Assembly: GCA_036774405.1 (NCBI GenBank)
Contig: DAIPBO010000002.1
Coordinates: 107,713 to 171,712, forward strand
DNA: 64,000 bases
Reading direction: 5' to 3'
From: JAAYDS01 sp012729155
GTDB lineage: Bacteria > Chloroflexota > Anaerolineae > UBA1429
Part shown: positions 47,940 to 56,628 of the stretch, one piece after another
How the letters are laid out: the number at the start of each line of letters is the position of its first letter
Numbering within the stretch: position 1 is the stretch's first letter
The notes under the pieces: model-generated
Seen by the model: the letters and a program-made list of their open reading frames with translations, nothing else
Database searches by the model: none
Told to the model about the DNA's origin: nothing
Position numbers and translations under genes: made by a program

Positions 47940-50015
47940 ATGCGCGCACAACTGGGGGGCTGTCTGTTGCTGATAGGGCTGCTGTTGGGGTGCTCGGCTG
48001 CTTCGACGCCCGCTACTGTAAAGCCTCAGGCTGCTGCATCGACGCCCACCGCGTCGCAGCCCGTGGCTGCCCCGACACCTCTCCCCAGCCCCACGCCTGC
48101 GCCCACGGCAGCGCCGACAGTCACGCCCACACCGCGACCGGTGTTGCTGCGGCTCTCGGACGAGCTCATACAGGGCCTTGACGCTCTGCAGGTAGTGCTG
48201 CCAGACACGCTGCTTGTGGATGGACGCCAGGCGCAGGTCGCCGTCGTCGCTTCAGGTGACGCCGATATCAGCCTGGCACTCGATCCCCTGGAAGGGTTGC
48301 CGGATGCACTGGCGGTACGCCACGTCGTTGCGGTGCTGCCTTTCAGAGGGCTGCAGGATGGCATCGGCAGCGATGACCTCGCCGCCGCTTGGGCCGGCGA
48401 GCAGCAGATGGCGTTGGTGGTCGACCCCAAGGCCCTGGCAGCTGCCAGGGCGCTGTGGGGCCCACCCGACGAGATGGTGATGATTGCGCCCGTCGAGGCT
48501 ACGCTGCTTGACGAACGCGATGCCATTGGGTTGGTCGGTTTCGAACAGCTCGATCCCACGCTCAAGGTCCTGGCCGTTGACGGCCAGGATGTGTTGAGCA
48601 ACCAGTTTGATGCCAGGTCCTATCCGCTGGCCGTAGCCCTGGTGGCCGATGGCGACCCCGCGCTGCTCGAGCAGATCGCGCCAGTGCTTCAGCCGTGGGC
48701 CAACCGCGATGCTGAGCGCCTGACGCAACTCGTGATGACCGGTGTCACGGCCATGTGTCGCCTCACTGCCGCCAAGATGGAGGAACGTGGCTATACCTAT
48801 CCGGCCGAGATCGTAGGGCCGGTGCTACATCGGGCCGATATCACCCATGTGAGCAACGAGGTGCCCTTTATCGAGGGCTGCCCGGTGAATCCCGCCTCGG
48901 GAAACCTGACTTTTTGCAGCGACTATCCCTACTGGCAGGCGCTGGCCGCTGTGGGCGCAGATATCGTGGGGCTGAGCGGCAACCACGTGAACGACTATGG
49001 CTATGACGGCGCCCTGGAATCGCTGGCGTACTACGAGTCTCTGGGCGTGCCTGTCTATGGCAGCGGTGTCAACGAGCAGGCTGCCTGTGAGCCCTTGCTT
49101 TGGGATGACCACGGCAATACCTTCGCCTTTGTCGCAGCGCTGGCCTTTGACCCGCAGTATGCCTGGGCCACTGACGACAAGCCGGGCGCCTGCTATTACT
49201 ACCGCAACAAGGAGCGTATCCTCGAGCGGGTGCGTGACCTGAGCGAGCAGGTGGACGTGGTCTCGGTCGAACTGCAGTACTATGAGACCTATCATCCCTT
49301 CCCCACGGCGCAACAGGTTGTCGAGTTCCGAGAACTGCGCGCGGCCGGCGCTGATCTGGTCACAGGTGTGCAGAGCCACGTGCCGCAGGCGTGGGAGCCC
49401 TATGGTGTTGGCGATCCCGGCGGCGCGGGCATGATACTCTACGGCCTGGGCAACCTGTTCTTTGATCAGATGTGGAGTTGGGAGACCCGGACGGGACTGA
49501 TCGCGCGGCACACCATTTATCAAGGGAGGCTGCTTAGCAGCGAGATCCTCACCACCGTGCTTGAGGATGCGGCCCAGCCGCGCTGGGCCACGTCAGACGA
49601 GCGCCTGGAGATTCTCGAAAGGGTGCATGGTGCAGCACCGTCCATGGAGACATCGCGCTATGATAGCACGGGTGGCATGGCTGTGTACGCCGTCGAGCTC
49701 GCCCTGCACGGCTGGCTGGAGGGCGACCAAGGTACGGCCGCCTACTGGGGACTCGACATGCTTACCGATGAGGTCTTTGCCCAGGATGCCCGCGGTGGTG
49801 AGGTAACCAGCACGAACTGGCAGATCGTCGACGTGCGTCCGTCGCAACTGACGCATCAGGTGATCATCGCCTTTCGCGACACCACCTGTAATCTGAGGGG
49901 TGAGCCGTACAGCTATCCCGGCACGCATCTTGCAGTGGCTCAGGTGACGGTTGAGGGCGATGTGGTGCAAATCCGCGAGTTGATGCCCTGGCACGTAGCC
50001 GACGCTGGGGCCTGA
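47940..50015 (+). CDS. CapA family lipoprotein (poly-gamma-glutamate capsule-type metallophosphatase fold)
   Basis: A 691-residue exported protein. The signal peptide ends in a lipobox (LIGLLLGC, Cys18), followed by a Thr-Pro-rich linker (~25-70), an uncharacterised domain (~70-260) and a CapA domain (~265-560). The domain contains ITHVSNEVPFIEG, VGLSGNHVNDYG (metal-binding Asn/His), VVSVELQYYETYH and VQSHVPQAWEPYG, then ILYGLGNLFFDQ. CapA/PgsA-type proteins belong to the calcineurin-like metallophosphatase fold and act in poly-gamma-glutamate capsule metabolism in some bacteria. The first metal motif usually reads GD; here it reads MTGVTAMCR, so activity is uncertain. The 47940 ATG follows GGGAGG; ATG 47919 is an alternative. 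A PGA-hydrolase-like gene occurs elsewhere (23604-24335). Confidence 0.85.
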   Translation: MRAQLGGCLLLIGLLLGCSAASTPATVKPQAAASTPTASQPVAAPTPLPSPTPAPTAAPTVTPTPRPVLLRLSDELIQGLDALQVVLPDTLLVDGRQAQVAVVASGDADISLALDPLEGLPDALAVRHVVAVLPFRGLQDGIGSDDLAAAWAGEQQMALVVDPKALAAARALWGPPDEMVMIAPVEATLLDERDAIGLVGFEQLDPTLKVLAVDGQDVLSNQFDARSYPLAVALVADGDPALLEQIAPVLQPWANRDAERLTQLVMTGVTAMCRLTAAKMEERGYTYPAEIVGPVLHRADITHVSNEVPFIEGCPVNPASGNLTFCSDYPYWQALAAVGADIVGLSGNHVNDYGYDGALESLAYYESLGVPVYGSGVNEQAACEPLLWDDHGNTFAFVAALAFDPQYAWATDDKPGACYYYRNKERILERVRDLSEQVDVVSVELQYYETYHPFPTAQQVVEFRELRAAGADLVTGVQSHVPQAWEPYGVGDPGGAGMILYGLGNLFFDQMWSWETRTGLIARHTIYQGRLLSSEILTTVLEDAAQPRWATSDERLEILERVHGAAPSMETSRYDSTGGMAVYAVELALHGWLEGDQGTAAYWGLDMLTDEVFAQDARGGEVTSTNWQIVDVRPSQLTHQVIIAFRDTTCNLRGEPYSYPGTHLAVAQVTVEGDVVQIRELMPWHVADAGA

Positions 50016-50083
50016 GTGAGGCGGCACAGGTGACGGATCTGCAGGCCAGGTGTGCCGACTTTGTTTGAGCGAGGAGGGATCTG

Positions 50084-51163
50084 ATGGTTATTCCCACGAC
50101 GATGCAGGCTGTGCGTGTGCACGGCGTTCGCGACTATCGCCTCGAAGAGGTGCCAGTGCCGCAGCCAGGGCCGGGTGAGGTGCTGGTCAAGGTGCTGGCA
50201 TCGGGCATCTGCGCTTCAGACGTAAAGACCTATGATGGCCACAGAGTCTGGGGTAGCGCAGAGATTGCGCCCTACATCGACGCTCCGGTGACGCCCGGCC
50301 ACGAGTTCGTCGGCGAGGTGGTGGCACTGGGCGAAGGGGCTGCCGAACAGCATGGTCTCCAGATTGGCGACCACGCTGTTTCCGAGCAGATCGTCCCCTG
50401 CTGGCAATGCCGCTTTTGCCGACGCGGGCAATACTGGATGTGTGAGCGCCACGCCATCTATGGCTTTAAGCGTGGCTTGGCTGAAGGCTCCTGGGCCGAG
50501 TACATGCTGTTCCCGGCGGGGGCCGTCAACCATCGCGTCCCGAAGGAGTTGCCGGCCCATCACGCGGCGCTGATCGAACCGATGGCCTGCGCCATCCACG
50601 CCGTCGAGCGCGCCGAGATCGCACTGGGCGATACCGTTGTCGTGGCAGGGATGGGGCCCATCGGCCTGGGCATGCTGGCGGTGGCCCGGCTCAAGAGCCC
50701 TGGGTTGCTCATCGCGCTTGACCTCAAGCCGCACCGTCTGCGCCTGGCAGAGTACTTTGGTGCCGACCTGGCCATCAATGTGGGCCAAGAGGATGCCATC
50801 GCTCGCGTCAAGGCGCTGACCGAAGGGTATGGTTGTGATGTGTACATCGAGGCCACCGGCGCCGGGCCGGCGGTGAGCCAGGGCCTGCAGATGATTCGAC
50901 GCCTGGGCACCTTTGTCGAGTTCAGCGTGCACGCGGGGCCGGTGGCGGTAGACTGGTCGATCATCGGCGATCAGAAGGAGCTCAATATTCACGGCTCGCA
51001 CTTGGGGCCATACTGCTATCCGTTGGCCATCGATTACCTGCTCAAGGGCAATCTGGATGGCGAGGCGTTGGCGACGCATCGGCTGCCACTCAGCGAGTTC
51101 CGCCGAGGCATCGATCTGGCTCATGCGGGTGATGAATCGATCAAGGTGATCCTCGAACCATAG
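50084..51163 (+). CDS. Zinc-dependent polyol dehydrogenase (erythritol/threonine dehydrogenase-like)
   Basis: A 359-residue zinc-containing MDR dehydrogenase. The catalytic zinc ligands are in SGICASDVKTY and TPGHEFVGEV, the structural zinc lobe is in PCWQCRFCRRGQYWMCE (four Cys), and the NAD loop is VVAGMGPIGLGMLAVA. It also has the conserved GSWAEYMLFPA and HHAALIEPMACAIHAVE segments typical of erythritol/threitol and sorbitol dehydrogenases. It oxidises a polyol or hydroxyacid to a ketone. Start ATG 50084 follows GCGAGGAGGGA. It is a second gene of this superfamily in the window (compare 2999-4102) but diverges in sequence. It is a single-gene unit. Confidence 0.88.
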   Translation: MVIPTTMQAVRVHGVRDYRLEEVPVPQPGPGEVLVKVLASGICASDVKTYDGHRVWGSAEIAPYIDAPVTPGHEFVGEVVALGEGAAEQHGLQIGDHAVSEQIVPCWQCRFCRRGQYWMCERHAIYGFKRGLAEGSWAEYMLFPAGAVNHRVPKELPAHHAALIEPMACAIHAVERAEIALGDTVVVAGMGPIGLGMLAVARLKSPGLLIALDLKPHRLRLAEYFGADLAINVGQEDAIARVKALTEGYGCDVYIEATGAGPAVSQGLQMIRRLGTFVEFSVHAGPVAVDWSIIGDQKELNIHGSHLGPYCYPLAIDYLLKGNLDGEALATHRLPLSEFRRGIDLAHAGDESIKVILEP

Positions 51164-51261
51164 CAGCGGTCTACCGCTGTGGACAGGCGCCGCATACAGG
51201 GCGATAATGCGTTTACTGCGAAGCCTATTGGTGGTGGCTCTTGGCTGGAGGTGAGACGGCA

Positions 51262-53433
51262 ATGGACAACGAGGTCGAGTCACGCTATGTCGTGCCCGAT
51301 CGGCTGCTGTTTGCGCGCCTAGTCGCCTTGCGCTCGCTGGGGGCCTATGCTCTCAGCCCACAAGGCGCAAGCCGCCCCGTTGACGAGTACCTCGACTCGC
51401 AGGGACGCGCCCTTACCCGGCAAGGCTGGGCCTGCCGGTTGCGCCACGATGGCTCACGTTGGGTGGCTACGCTCAAAGGGCCTCGTTCTGGCGAGGGTGC
51501 GGTGCATACTCGCCCCGAGATCGAGGTGACGTTGCCCGGCGCTATCCGTGACTATGCCCAGTGGCCACAAGGCGAGCTGCGCGATAAGGTGAGCGAGCTG
51601 TGTGGCGGCAGCCCTCTGGGCACTTTGCTGTTGATCGAGCAACGGAGGCGCAACAGGACGGTTCTGGATGGCGAGCGCGTGGTGGCCACGCTCTCGCTCG
51701 ATCGTGTGCGGTGCCAGGGCCGCGGGCTGCATCATGAAAGCTACATGCTCGAGTGCGAGCTCGAGCCCGATGGTGCTGTCCAGGACCTGGACAACATCGA
51801 CGCCCTGTTGGTGAGCGACTATGATCTCCTGCCAGAGCCGCGCAGCAAGCTCCGCCGTGCGCTCGACCTGATCGAACGGGGTGGCTTGCCCGATACGGAT
51901 CTGCGCCAACGATTGCGTCCCGTAGCGCCTCGTGAATTGCTGGCTCGCTACGGCGCCGATCTTGCGCAGGCTGAGATGGTTGCTGCGCTGGCGCTGCAGC
52001 TCTATGATGGCCTGCAGCAGGCCCATGGCCTCAACCAGCACGCTCGCCAACTGGTCGAGACGGCCGCGCTACTGACGGCCCTGGGCGGCATAGGCTCAAG
52101 CGAGCCCGGGCACCTGGTGGCGCGCGACTTGGCCTTGCGCCATCGCTTTGTTGACCTCGATGATGCCGATGAGCAAGTGGTTGCGGCTGCCCTCTTCTTG
52201 CAGCGCAAGGCGGTGTCTCCCGACCGCGTCGCCGAAGCGTTACCAGGCAGCTGGTCACCTGAAGAGCGCCGTCGCGCATTGACGGTGGCAGCGCTCGTGC
52301 GTGTGGCGGCGGCCATCGGCCGTTCACAGGGTGTGACCATTGCCGGTGTCCATGTGGCCGATGGCGCCATGCACGTTCTGCTCGCCGGAGCTGATAACCA
52401 GAGGGCCGCGGCCCGAGCCGGTCGGCGCAGCGATCTCTGGGCCATGCTCCATGCCACGCGGCTCGAGTGGGGGCTGCTCTCGAGCGATGGCGACGTTCTG
52501 CTCTCGACCACTGCGGGGCAAAAGCTGTTAGGGCTCAATCCTTGGGATGCCATGCCTACAGCGGCGCGCAAGGTGCTGTCGTACTGGTATCGACAGACGC
52601 GCGCCCATGAGGCAGGCACACGTCTTGGCGAGGATCCTGAAGAGCTTCACGACATGCGCGTGGCTACACGCCGGATGCGTTCGGCACTGAACCTCTTCCG
52701 TGGTTATGTGACCGGCCCAGCCATAGCCCGCGTTGGCGAACGCCTGCGACGTGCTGGCGCCGCTTTGGGCGCGGTGCGCGATCTCGATGTGGCCATCGCG
52801 CGGGCCGAGGCCTTTGCCGACGAGCATGAGGGCCTCGACCTCACGCCTTTGCTGCGACGCTGGCGCCGTCGACGCGACCGCGCTCGTCAAGCCTTGGTGC
52901 GCTATCTTGATAGCCGCGAGTATGTGCGTTTCCAGCAGAGCATGGCCGAGCTACTGGCCAGCCTGGAGACTGAAGAGGGCTGGGCGCGGGGCACGCTGGC
53001 TGTGGGCACCCTGGCTCCCAAGATGCTCTATGTGCAGAACGCGGTGGTTACCGGCTACGGAGCGGTGCTAGACAATGCGCCGGTGCAGCTGTTGCATGCC
53101 TTACGAATCGATGCCAAACGGCTGCGCTATGGTCTCGAGTTCTTTCGCGAGGTGCTGCCAGACGAGCTGCAGGCACTGATTCCGGTGGTGGTGCGGCTGC
53201 AAGACCATCTGGGCGAGCTGCACGACGAATATGTAGCCATGACCATGATCGACGAAACACTGCGCGGCCACGAGCGTGCACGGTCGAGCGCGGGAGCGCT
53301 GGCCTACCGTGAGGCCTGTGTGGCTCGCGAGCAGGCGCTGGAGAAGGCCTTTGGCGAGGCGTGGAAGGCCTTTCGGGCTCAGAAGAGCCGCCGGTTGCTC
53401 AAGCGCCAGCTCGCCGTTCAGGGCGACCTCTAG
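51262..53433 (+). CDS. CYTH / degenerate Ppx-type HD / CHAD three-domain protein
   Basis: A 723-residue fusion. Residues ~1-205 are CYTH, with EVESRY standing in for the usual ExExK (the Lys is Arg), then RGWACRLRHDG-like and DRVRCQGRGLHHESYMLECELE strands, a triphosphate-tunnel fold. Residues ~215-425 resemble the C-terminal HD-like domain of exopolyphosphatase/GppA (NQHARQLVETAALLTALGG), but the HD catalytic pair is replaced (the family has HDIGH; here TALGG). Residues ~440-715 form CHAD (EELHDMRVATRRMRSALNLFR, HALRIDAKRLRYGLEFFREV), a polyphosphate-binding helical domain with basic residues. Start ATG 51262 follows GGAGGTGA. A polyphosphate/phosphate-related role is implied, probably binding rather than catalysis in the middle domain. 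Confidence 0.85.
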   Translation: MDNEVESRYVVPDRLLFARLVALRSLGAYALSPQGASRPVDEYLDSQGRALTRQGWACRLRHDGSRWVATLKGPRSGEGAVHTRPEIEVTLPGAIRDYAQWPQGELRDKVSELCGGSPLGTLLLIEQRRRNRTVLDGERVVATLSLDRVRCQGRGLHHESYMLECELEPDGAVQDLDNIDALLVSDYDLLPEPRSKLRRALDLIERGGLPDTDLRQRLRPVAPRELLARYGADLAQAEMVAALALQLYDGLQQAHGLNQHARQLVETAALLTALGGIGSSEPGHLVARDLALRHRFVDLDDADEQVVAAALFLQRKAVSPDRVAEALPGSWSPEERRRALTVAALVRVAAAIGRSQGVTIAGVHVADGAMHVLLAGADNQRAAARAGRRSDLWAMLHATRLEWGLLSSDGDVLLSTTAGQKLLGLNPWDAMPTAARKVLSYWYRQTRAHEAGTRLGEDPEELHDMRVATRRMRSALNLFRGYVTGPAIARVGERLRRAGAALGAVRDLDVAIARAEAFADEHEGLDLTPLLRRWRRRRDRARQALVRYLDSREYVRFQQSMAELLASLETEEGWARGTLAVGTLAPKMLYVQNAVVTGYGAVLDNAPVQLLHALRIDAKRLRYGLEFFREVLPDELQALIPVVVRLQDHLGELHDEYVAMTMIDETLRGHERARSSAGALAYREACVAREQALEKAFGEAWKAFRAQKSRRLLKRQLAVQGDL

Positions 53434-53441
53434 AATAGAAC

Positions 53442-53468
53442 GAGCCCCCTGGTGTTGCCAGGGGGCTC
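53442..53468. terminator. Bidirectional terminator between CYTH/CHAD and slyD genes
   Basis: An 11-bp GC-rich stem GAGCCCCCTGG/CCAGGGGGCTC with a 5-nt loop (TGTTG) sits between the convergent genes. The flanks are AT-rich. Confidence 0.65.
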
Positions 53469-53474
53469 TTGCGT

Positions 53475-54023
53475 CTAGTGGTTGTGGCCGTGATGGTCGC
53501 AACCGCAGTTACAGCCATCGTCATCACAATCGCAGTCGCCATCCTCGCACGAGCAACCGGCGCAGCTGGCGCAGTTGGCCAGGTCTTCTTCAGTGGCCTC
53601 GCGCGCGTCGACGATCTTGACGTGGAAATGGAGCACCTCGCCGGCCAGGGGGTGGTTGAGATCCACTACCACCGTGTCGTCGGCAACACTGTCCACGTAC
53701 ACGATCACCGTGTGGCCCGACTCGGTGCGCATACGAAATGAATCGCCCGGCTCAACGTCAGCCGGGAACACCTCGCGCGGCAGGCTCTCCATGAGGCCGG
53801 GCTCGGCCTCTCCATAGCCTTCAGCAGGAGCGACGGTGACGTCTTTCTCTTCGCCCACCGACATGCCCAGCAGAGCCTTCTCTAGGCCAGGGATAATCTG
53901 ACCCTGCCCCTGGATGAACTCGAGCGGCTCGCGCCCTTCGGAAGTGTCGACCACCTCGCCATTGGCAAGGCGTAACGTATAGTCCATGCTAACAACCCAG
54001 TTGTCTTGAATCGTGACGGCCAT
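53475..54023 (-). CDS. slyD: FKBP-type peptidyl-prolyl isomerase SlyD with Cys/His-rich tail
   Basis: A 182-residue SlyD-type FKBP. Residues ~1-68 and ~125-145 form the FKBP domain (MDYTLRLANGEVVDTSEG, FIQGQGQIIPGLEKALLGM, LNHPLAGEVLHFHVKIVD). The insert-in-flap (IF) chaperone domain lies between (VAPAEGYGEAEPGLMESLPRE). The C-terminal ~30 residues are exceptionally rich in Cys and His (CASCAGCSCEDGDCDC and HHGHNH), a metal-binding tail for Ni or other metals as in SlyD metallochaperones. Start ATG 54023 is chosen for AAGGAG 6 nt upstream; the ATG 3 nt further upstream is closer to the ribosome site. It may serve a nickel or other metalloenzyme not visible here. Confidence 0.92.
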   Translation of the reverse strand: MAVTIQDNWVVSMDYTLRLANGEVVDTSEGREPLEFIQGQGQIIPGLEKALLGMSVGEEKDVTVAPAEGYGEAEPGLMESLPREVFPADVEPGDSFRMRTESGHTVIVYVDSVADDTVVVDLNHPLAGEVLHFHVKIVDAREATEEDLANCASCAGCSCEDGDCDCDDDGCNCGCDHHGHNH

Positions 54024-54047
54024 CATGTACTCCTTGAGGACAACAGC

Positions 54048-54072
54048 ACCCCGGGCGACATGCACCCGGGGT
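54048..54072 (-). promoter_or_regulatory. Stable hairpin in the slyD mRNA leader
   Basis: An 8-bp perfect stem ACCCCGGG/CCCGGGGT with a 9-nt loop, about 10 nt downstream of the predicted start (54082) and just upstream of the slyD ribosome site. It could control translation or mRNA stability; no terminator U-tract is present. Confidence 0.5.
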
Positions 54073-54088
54073 ATGCACATTGGCGGCG

Positions 54089-54117
54089 AGTATACCATAC
54101 AGAGGTATGTCTGGCAA
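54089..54117 (-). promoter_or_regulatory. Predicted slyD promoter
   Basis: On the minus strand -35 TTGCCA (54117-54112), a 17-nt spacer and extended -10 TGG-TATACT (box 54094-54089). The start is near 54082. It is placed right after the stop of the GH95 gene. Confidence 0.65.
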
Positions 54118-54118
54118 C

Positions 54119-56488
54119 TCAGGGTGCCCCCTGCAACTGCACTCCTTCACCGGGCTCTAGCTCGAACGATGCTATGGTATGTGCCTCTACCATCACAGGG
54201 GCGCCACGGTATGTGGCGGCGAGGCCGGTGGGCGCCCAGAGAGCGCACCGGCCACCGACGGTGGCCCGCACCTCGCCATGATCGAGCCGTCCCCGGCGCC
54301 AGGCCATCGAGATCACAAAACCGCCGCGAGCGCGTAGCCCCGAGACGCTCCCCTGAGACCATGCCGCCGGCAGGGCCGGTAGCAGCCGCACCACGCCGTC
54401 ATGGCTCTGCAACAGCATCTCGACGATGCCAGCCGCGCCGCCAAAGTTCCCATCGATCTGGAAAGGTGGATGCACATCAAAGAGATTCGGGTAGGTAGAG
54501 CGCTGCAACAATGTATCGAGTTGCTTCTTGGCGCGCTCGCCGCGCCGTAGCCGCGCCCACTGATTGATGATCCACGCACAACTCCAACCGGTGTGGCCAC
54601 CGCCGTTGGCCAATCGCAGCTCAAGCGAGCGTTCAACGGCTGCCGTCAGGGCTGGCGTGGCTTCGGGCGTGATCTGATGGCCCGGATAGACGCCATAGAG
54701 GTGTGAGATGTGGCGATGGCCGGGCTCGGCCTCTCGAAAGTCCTGGTCCCACTCTTGCAGTTGCCCCTGGCCGCCGATTTGGTAGGGCATCAACCGCTCT
54801 CGCGAGGCGAGGCACTGCGCCTGTAAAGATGCGTCTACGCCGAGAAGCGCGGCGGCCTGGGCTGTGTGCGTGAGCAGCTCCCACGCCAGAGCCATATCCA
54901 TGGCAGAGGCGCGAGTCACGGCGCCCAGGCGGCCGTCAGCAGCGATGAACTTGTTCTCGGGCGAGGTCGACGGGCAGGTGATCAGATGCCCATCGGCGTC
55001 CTCATACAACCAGGCCAGTACAAACTCGGTTGCGCCTTTGAGGAGCGGGTAGGCGCGATCGCGTAGATAGCCAAGATCACCGGTAAAGGCGAAATGATCC
55101 CATAGATTCTGACAGAGCCAAGCGCCCGCCATGGGCCACGTCGACCAGACTGGATCGCCACTGCCGCCGCCCACAGGAGCTGCGGTGCGCCAGATATCCG
55201 TATTGTGATGCGCCGACCAGCCGGACAGGCCATAGAGGCGTTGGGCCATGCGCCGCCCCTCGGTGGCCAACTCACTGACCATGTCGACAAAGGGCTCAAA
55301 GCACTCTTGCAGCCCTGTAGACTGTGCGTGCCAGTAATTCATCTCGGCGTTGATGTTCAGTGTCCAGTTCGCGCTCCAGGGGGGGCGCATCTCTTGAGCC
55401 CAGATGCCCTGTAGATTGGCCGGCTGGCTACCTGGCCGCGAGCTGGCGATCAGTAGATAGCGTCCGAACTGCAAGTACTGGGCCGTCAGCAGGGCGTCGT
55501 CGCTGCCTCCCTTGACGCGCTCCAGGCGCTCGTCGGTGGCCAGACCCTCAGAGGGATTGCCCCCGAGGTCGATGCTCATGGCGCCGTAAAGCCGCCCGTG
55601 GTCGGCCACGTGACGAGAGCGTAGCTCTGGCCAGCCCAGCGCGGCCGCCTTTGCCAGCGTGTCTTGGCAGGCAGCGTCGAGCGGCTCGAAGGAACGGCCT
55701 GGCTCCTGGTCATACCCGCGGTAACTGGTGGCTGCTGTCAGCAACAGGGTCACCTCGTCAGCGCCCTCGACCCGCAGCATCTCACCCTCACTGGTCACGC
55801 TGCCGCCGCTCGGCGCGACATGCACCCAGTAGGCTGCACGCATGCCGGCAGGGTCGTCGCCGTCATCATAGACGAGGGCATCGGGAACGTCGCCTACATA
55901 GTTTGGCGCGACGTGGCTGGGGCAACGGCCGTGTAGCCGCAACGTCTGCCAGCCCGCGCACGCCACGTCGTGGCGCAGCAGCGAATCGAGCCGCAGCGTG
56001 AACGAGATCGCCCCCGGCCTGCTGGTCTCTAGATGGAGCGCAATCACCTGATCGGGGTGGCTGGCCAGTGCCTCGCGCGTCAGGTGGGCGCCTCCCTGGC
56101 GATAGCTCACGCGTAGCACGCCTGCAGCCATGTCGAGCTCGCGCACATAATCCTCGGCGGCCCGCTCATCAAAATCGAGATACACGTAACCAAGCGGCTG
56201 ATACGATTCGTTGTAGGGCCCCTGTAGCCGCTTGGCGACCTCGCCTGCCTCGGCATAGCGCCCTGCCTGCACCAGTGCGCGGATCTCGGCCACGCTCGCG
56301 CCACCATCGGCGACCACCGTCTCACGCGGGCCGCCAGACCACAAGGTGTCTTCGTTGAGTTGCAGCGTTTCGCGCGCACAGCCGCCATAGATCATGGCCC
56401 CCAGACGGCCATTGCCGATGGGCAGTGCCTGTAGCCAGTCGTCAGCTGGGGCGCGATACCAGAGGGTGTCTGCCGTCCGTGTTGCCAT
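54119..56488 (-). CDS. GH95 family alpha-L-fucosidase
   Basis: A 789-residue glycoside hydrolase family 95 protein. The N-terminal beta domain opens WYRAPADDWLQALPIGNGRLGAMIYGG and LNEDTLWSGGPR. The (alpha/alpha)6 barrel contains SANWTLNINAEMNYWHAQ (two catalytic Asn in BbAfcA-type enzymes), SPENKF after CPSTS with the catalytic Glu, and HRHISHLYGVYPG; a C-terminal beta domain follows. GH95 enzymes release alpha-1,2-linked fucose by inversion. There is no signal peptide, so it probably acts on imported oligosaccharides. It is divergent from the sulfatase gene, which fits use of sulfated fucose-containing glycans. The start ATG follows a weak GCGAGGTCAGGTC. Confidence 0.93.
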   Translation of the reverse strand: MATRTADTLWYRAPADDWLQALPIGNGRLGAMIYGGCARETLQLNEDTLWSGGPRETVVADGGASVAEIRALVQAGRYAEAGEVAKRLQGPYNESYQPLGYVYLDFDERAAEDYVRELDMAAGVLRVSYRQGGAHLTREALASHPDQVIALHLETSRPGAISFTLRLDSLLRHDVACAGWQTLRLHGRCPSHVAPNYVGDVPDALVYDDGDDPAGMRAAYWVHVAPSGGSVTSEGEMLRVEGADEVTLLLTAATSYRGYDQEPGRSFEPLDAACQDTLAKAAALGWPELRSRHVADHGRLYGAMSIDLGGNPSEGLATDERLERVKGGSDDALLTAQYLQFGRYLLIASSRPGSQPANLQGIWAQEMRPPWSANWTLNINAEMNYWHAQSTGLQECFEPFVDMVSELATEGRRMAQRLYGLSGWSAHHNTDIWRTAAPVGGGSGDPVWSTWPMAGAWLCQNLWDHFAFTGDLGYLRDRAYPLLKGATEFVLAWLYEDADGHLITCPSTSPENKFIAADGRLGAVTRASAMDMALAWELLTHTAQAAALLGVDASLQAQCLASRERLMPYQIGGQGQLQEWDQDFREAEPGHRHISHLYGVYPGHQITPEATPALTAAVERSLELRLANGGGHTGWSCAWIINQWARLRRGERAKKQLDTLLQRSTYPNLFDVHPPFQIDGNFGGAAGIVEMLLQSHDGVVRLLPALPAAWSQGSVSGLRARGGFVISMAWRRGRLDHGEVRATVGGRCALWAPTGLAATYRGAPVMVEAHTIASFELEPGEGVQLQGAP

Positions 56489-56524
56489 GACCTGACCTCG
56501 CTTAAGCTTGTGCTGGATGAACGC

Positions 56525-56530
56525 AGTATA
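56525..56530 (-). promoter_or_regulatory. -10 box of the GH95 gene promoter
   Basis: TATACT on the minus strand (56530-56525). The start is near 56518, 30 nt before the ATG. The -35 (TTTCAC, 17 nt away) is poor, which would suit an activator-dependent promoter. Confidence 0.4.
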
Positions 56531-56578
56531 GCGGCGCTCGGTCGGTTGTGAAATGAGCTGGTCGCCGCGTGGGCGTTG

Positions 56579-56587
56579 TGCTATGCT
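56579..56587 (+). promoter_or_regulatory. Extended -10 of the sulfatase gene promoter
   Basis: TG-C-TATGCT (56579-56587), a start near 56594 and a 35-nt leader to the ATG. No good -35. It is divergent from the GH95 promoter, with the two -10 boxes ~50 nt apart, so one regulator could serve both. Confidence 0.4.
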
Positions 56588-56628
56588 GGGTCCAAAGCGT
56601 CGATTCAGACCCCGGTAAGGAGCGCGAT

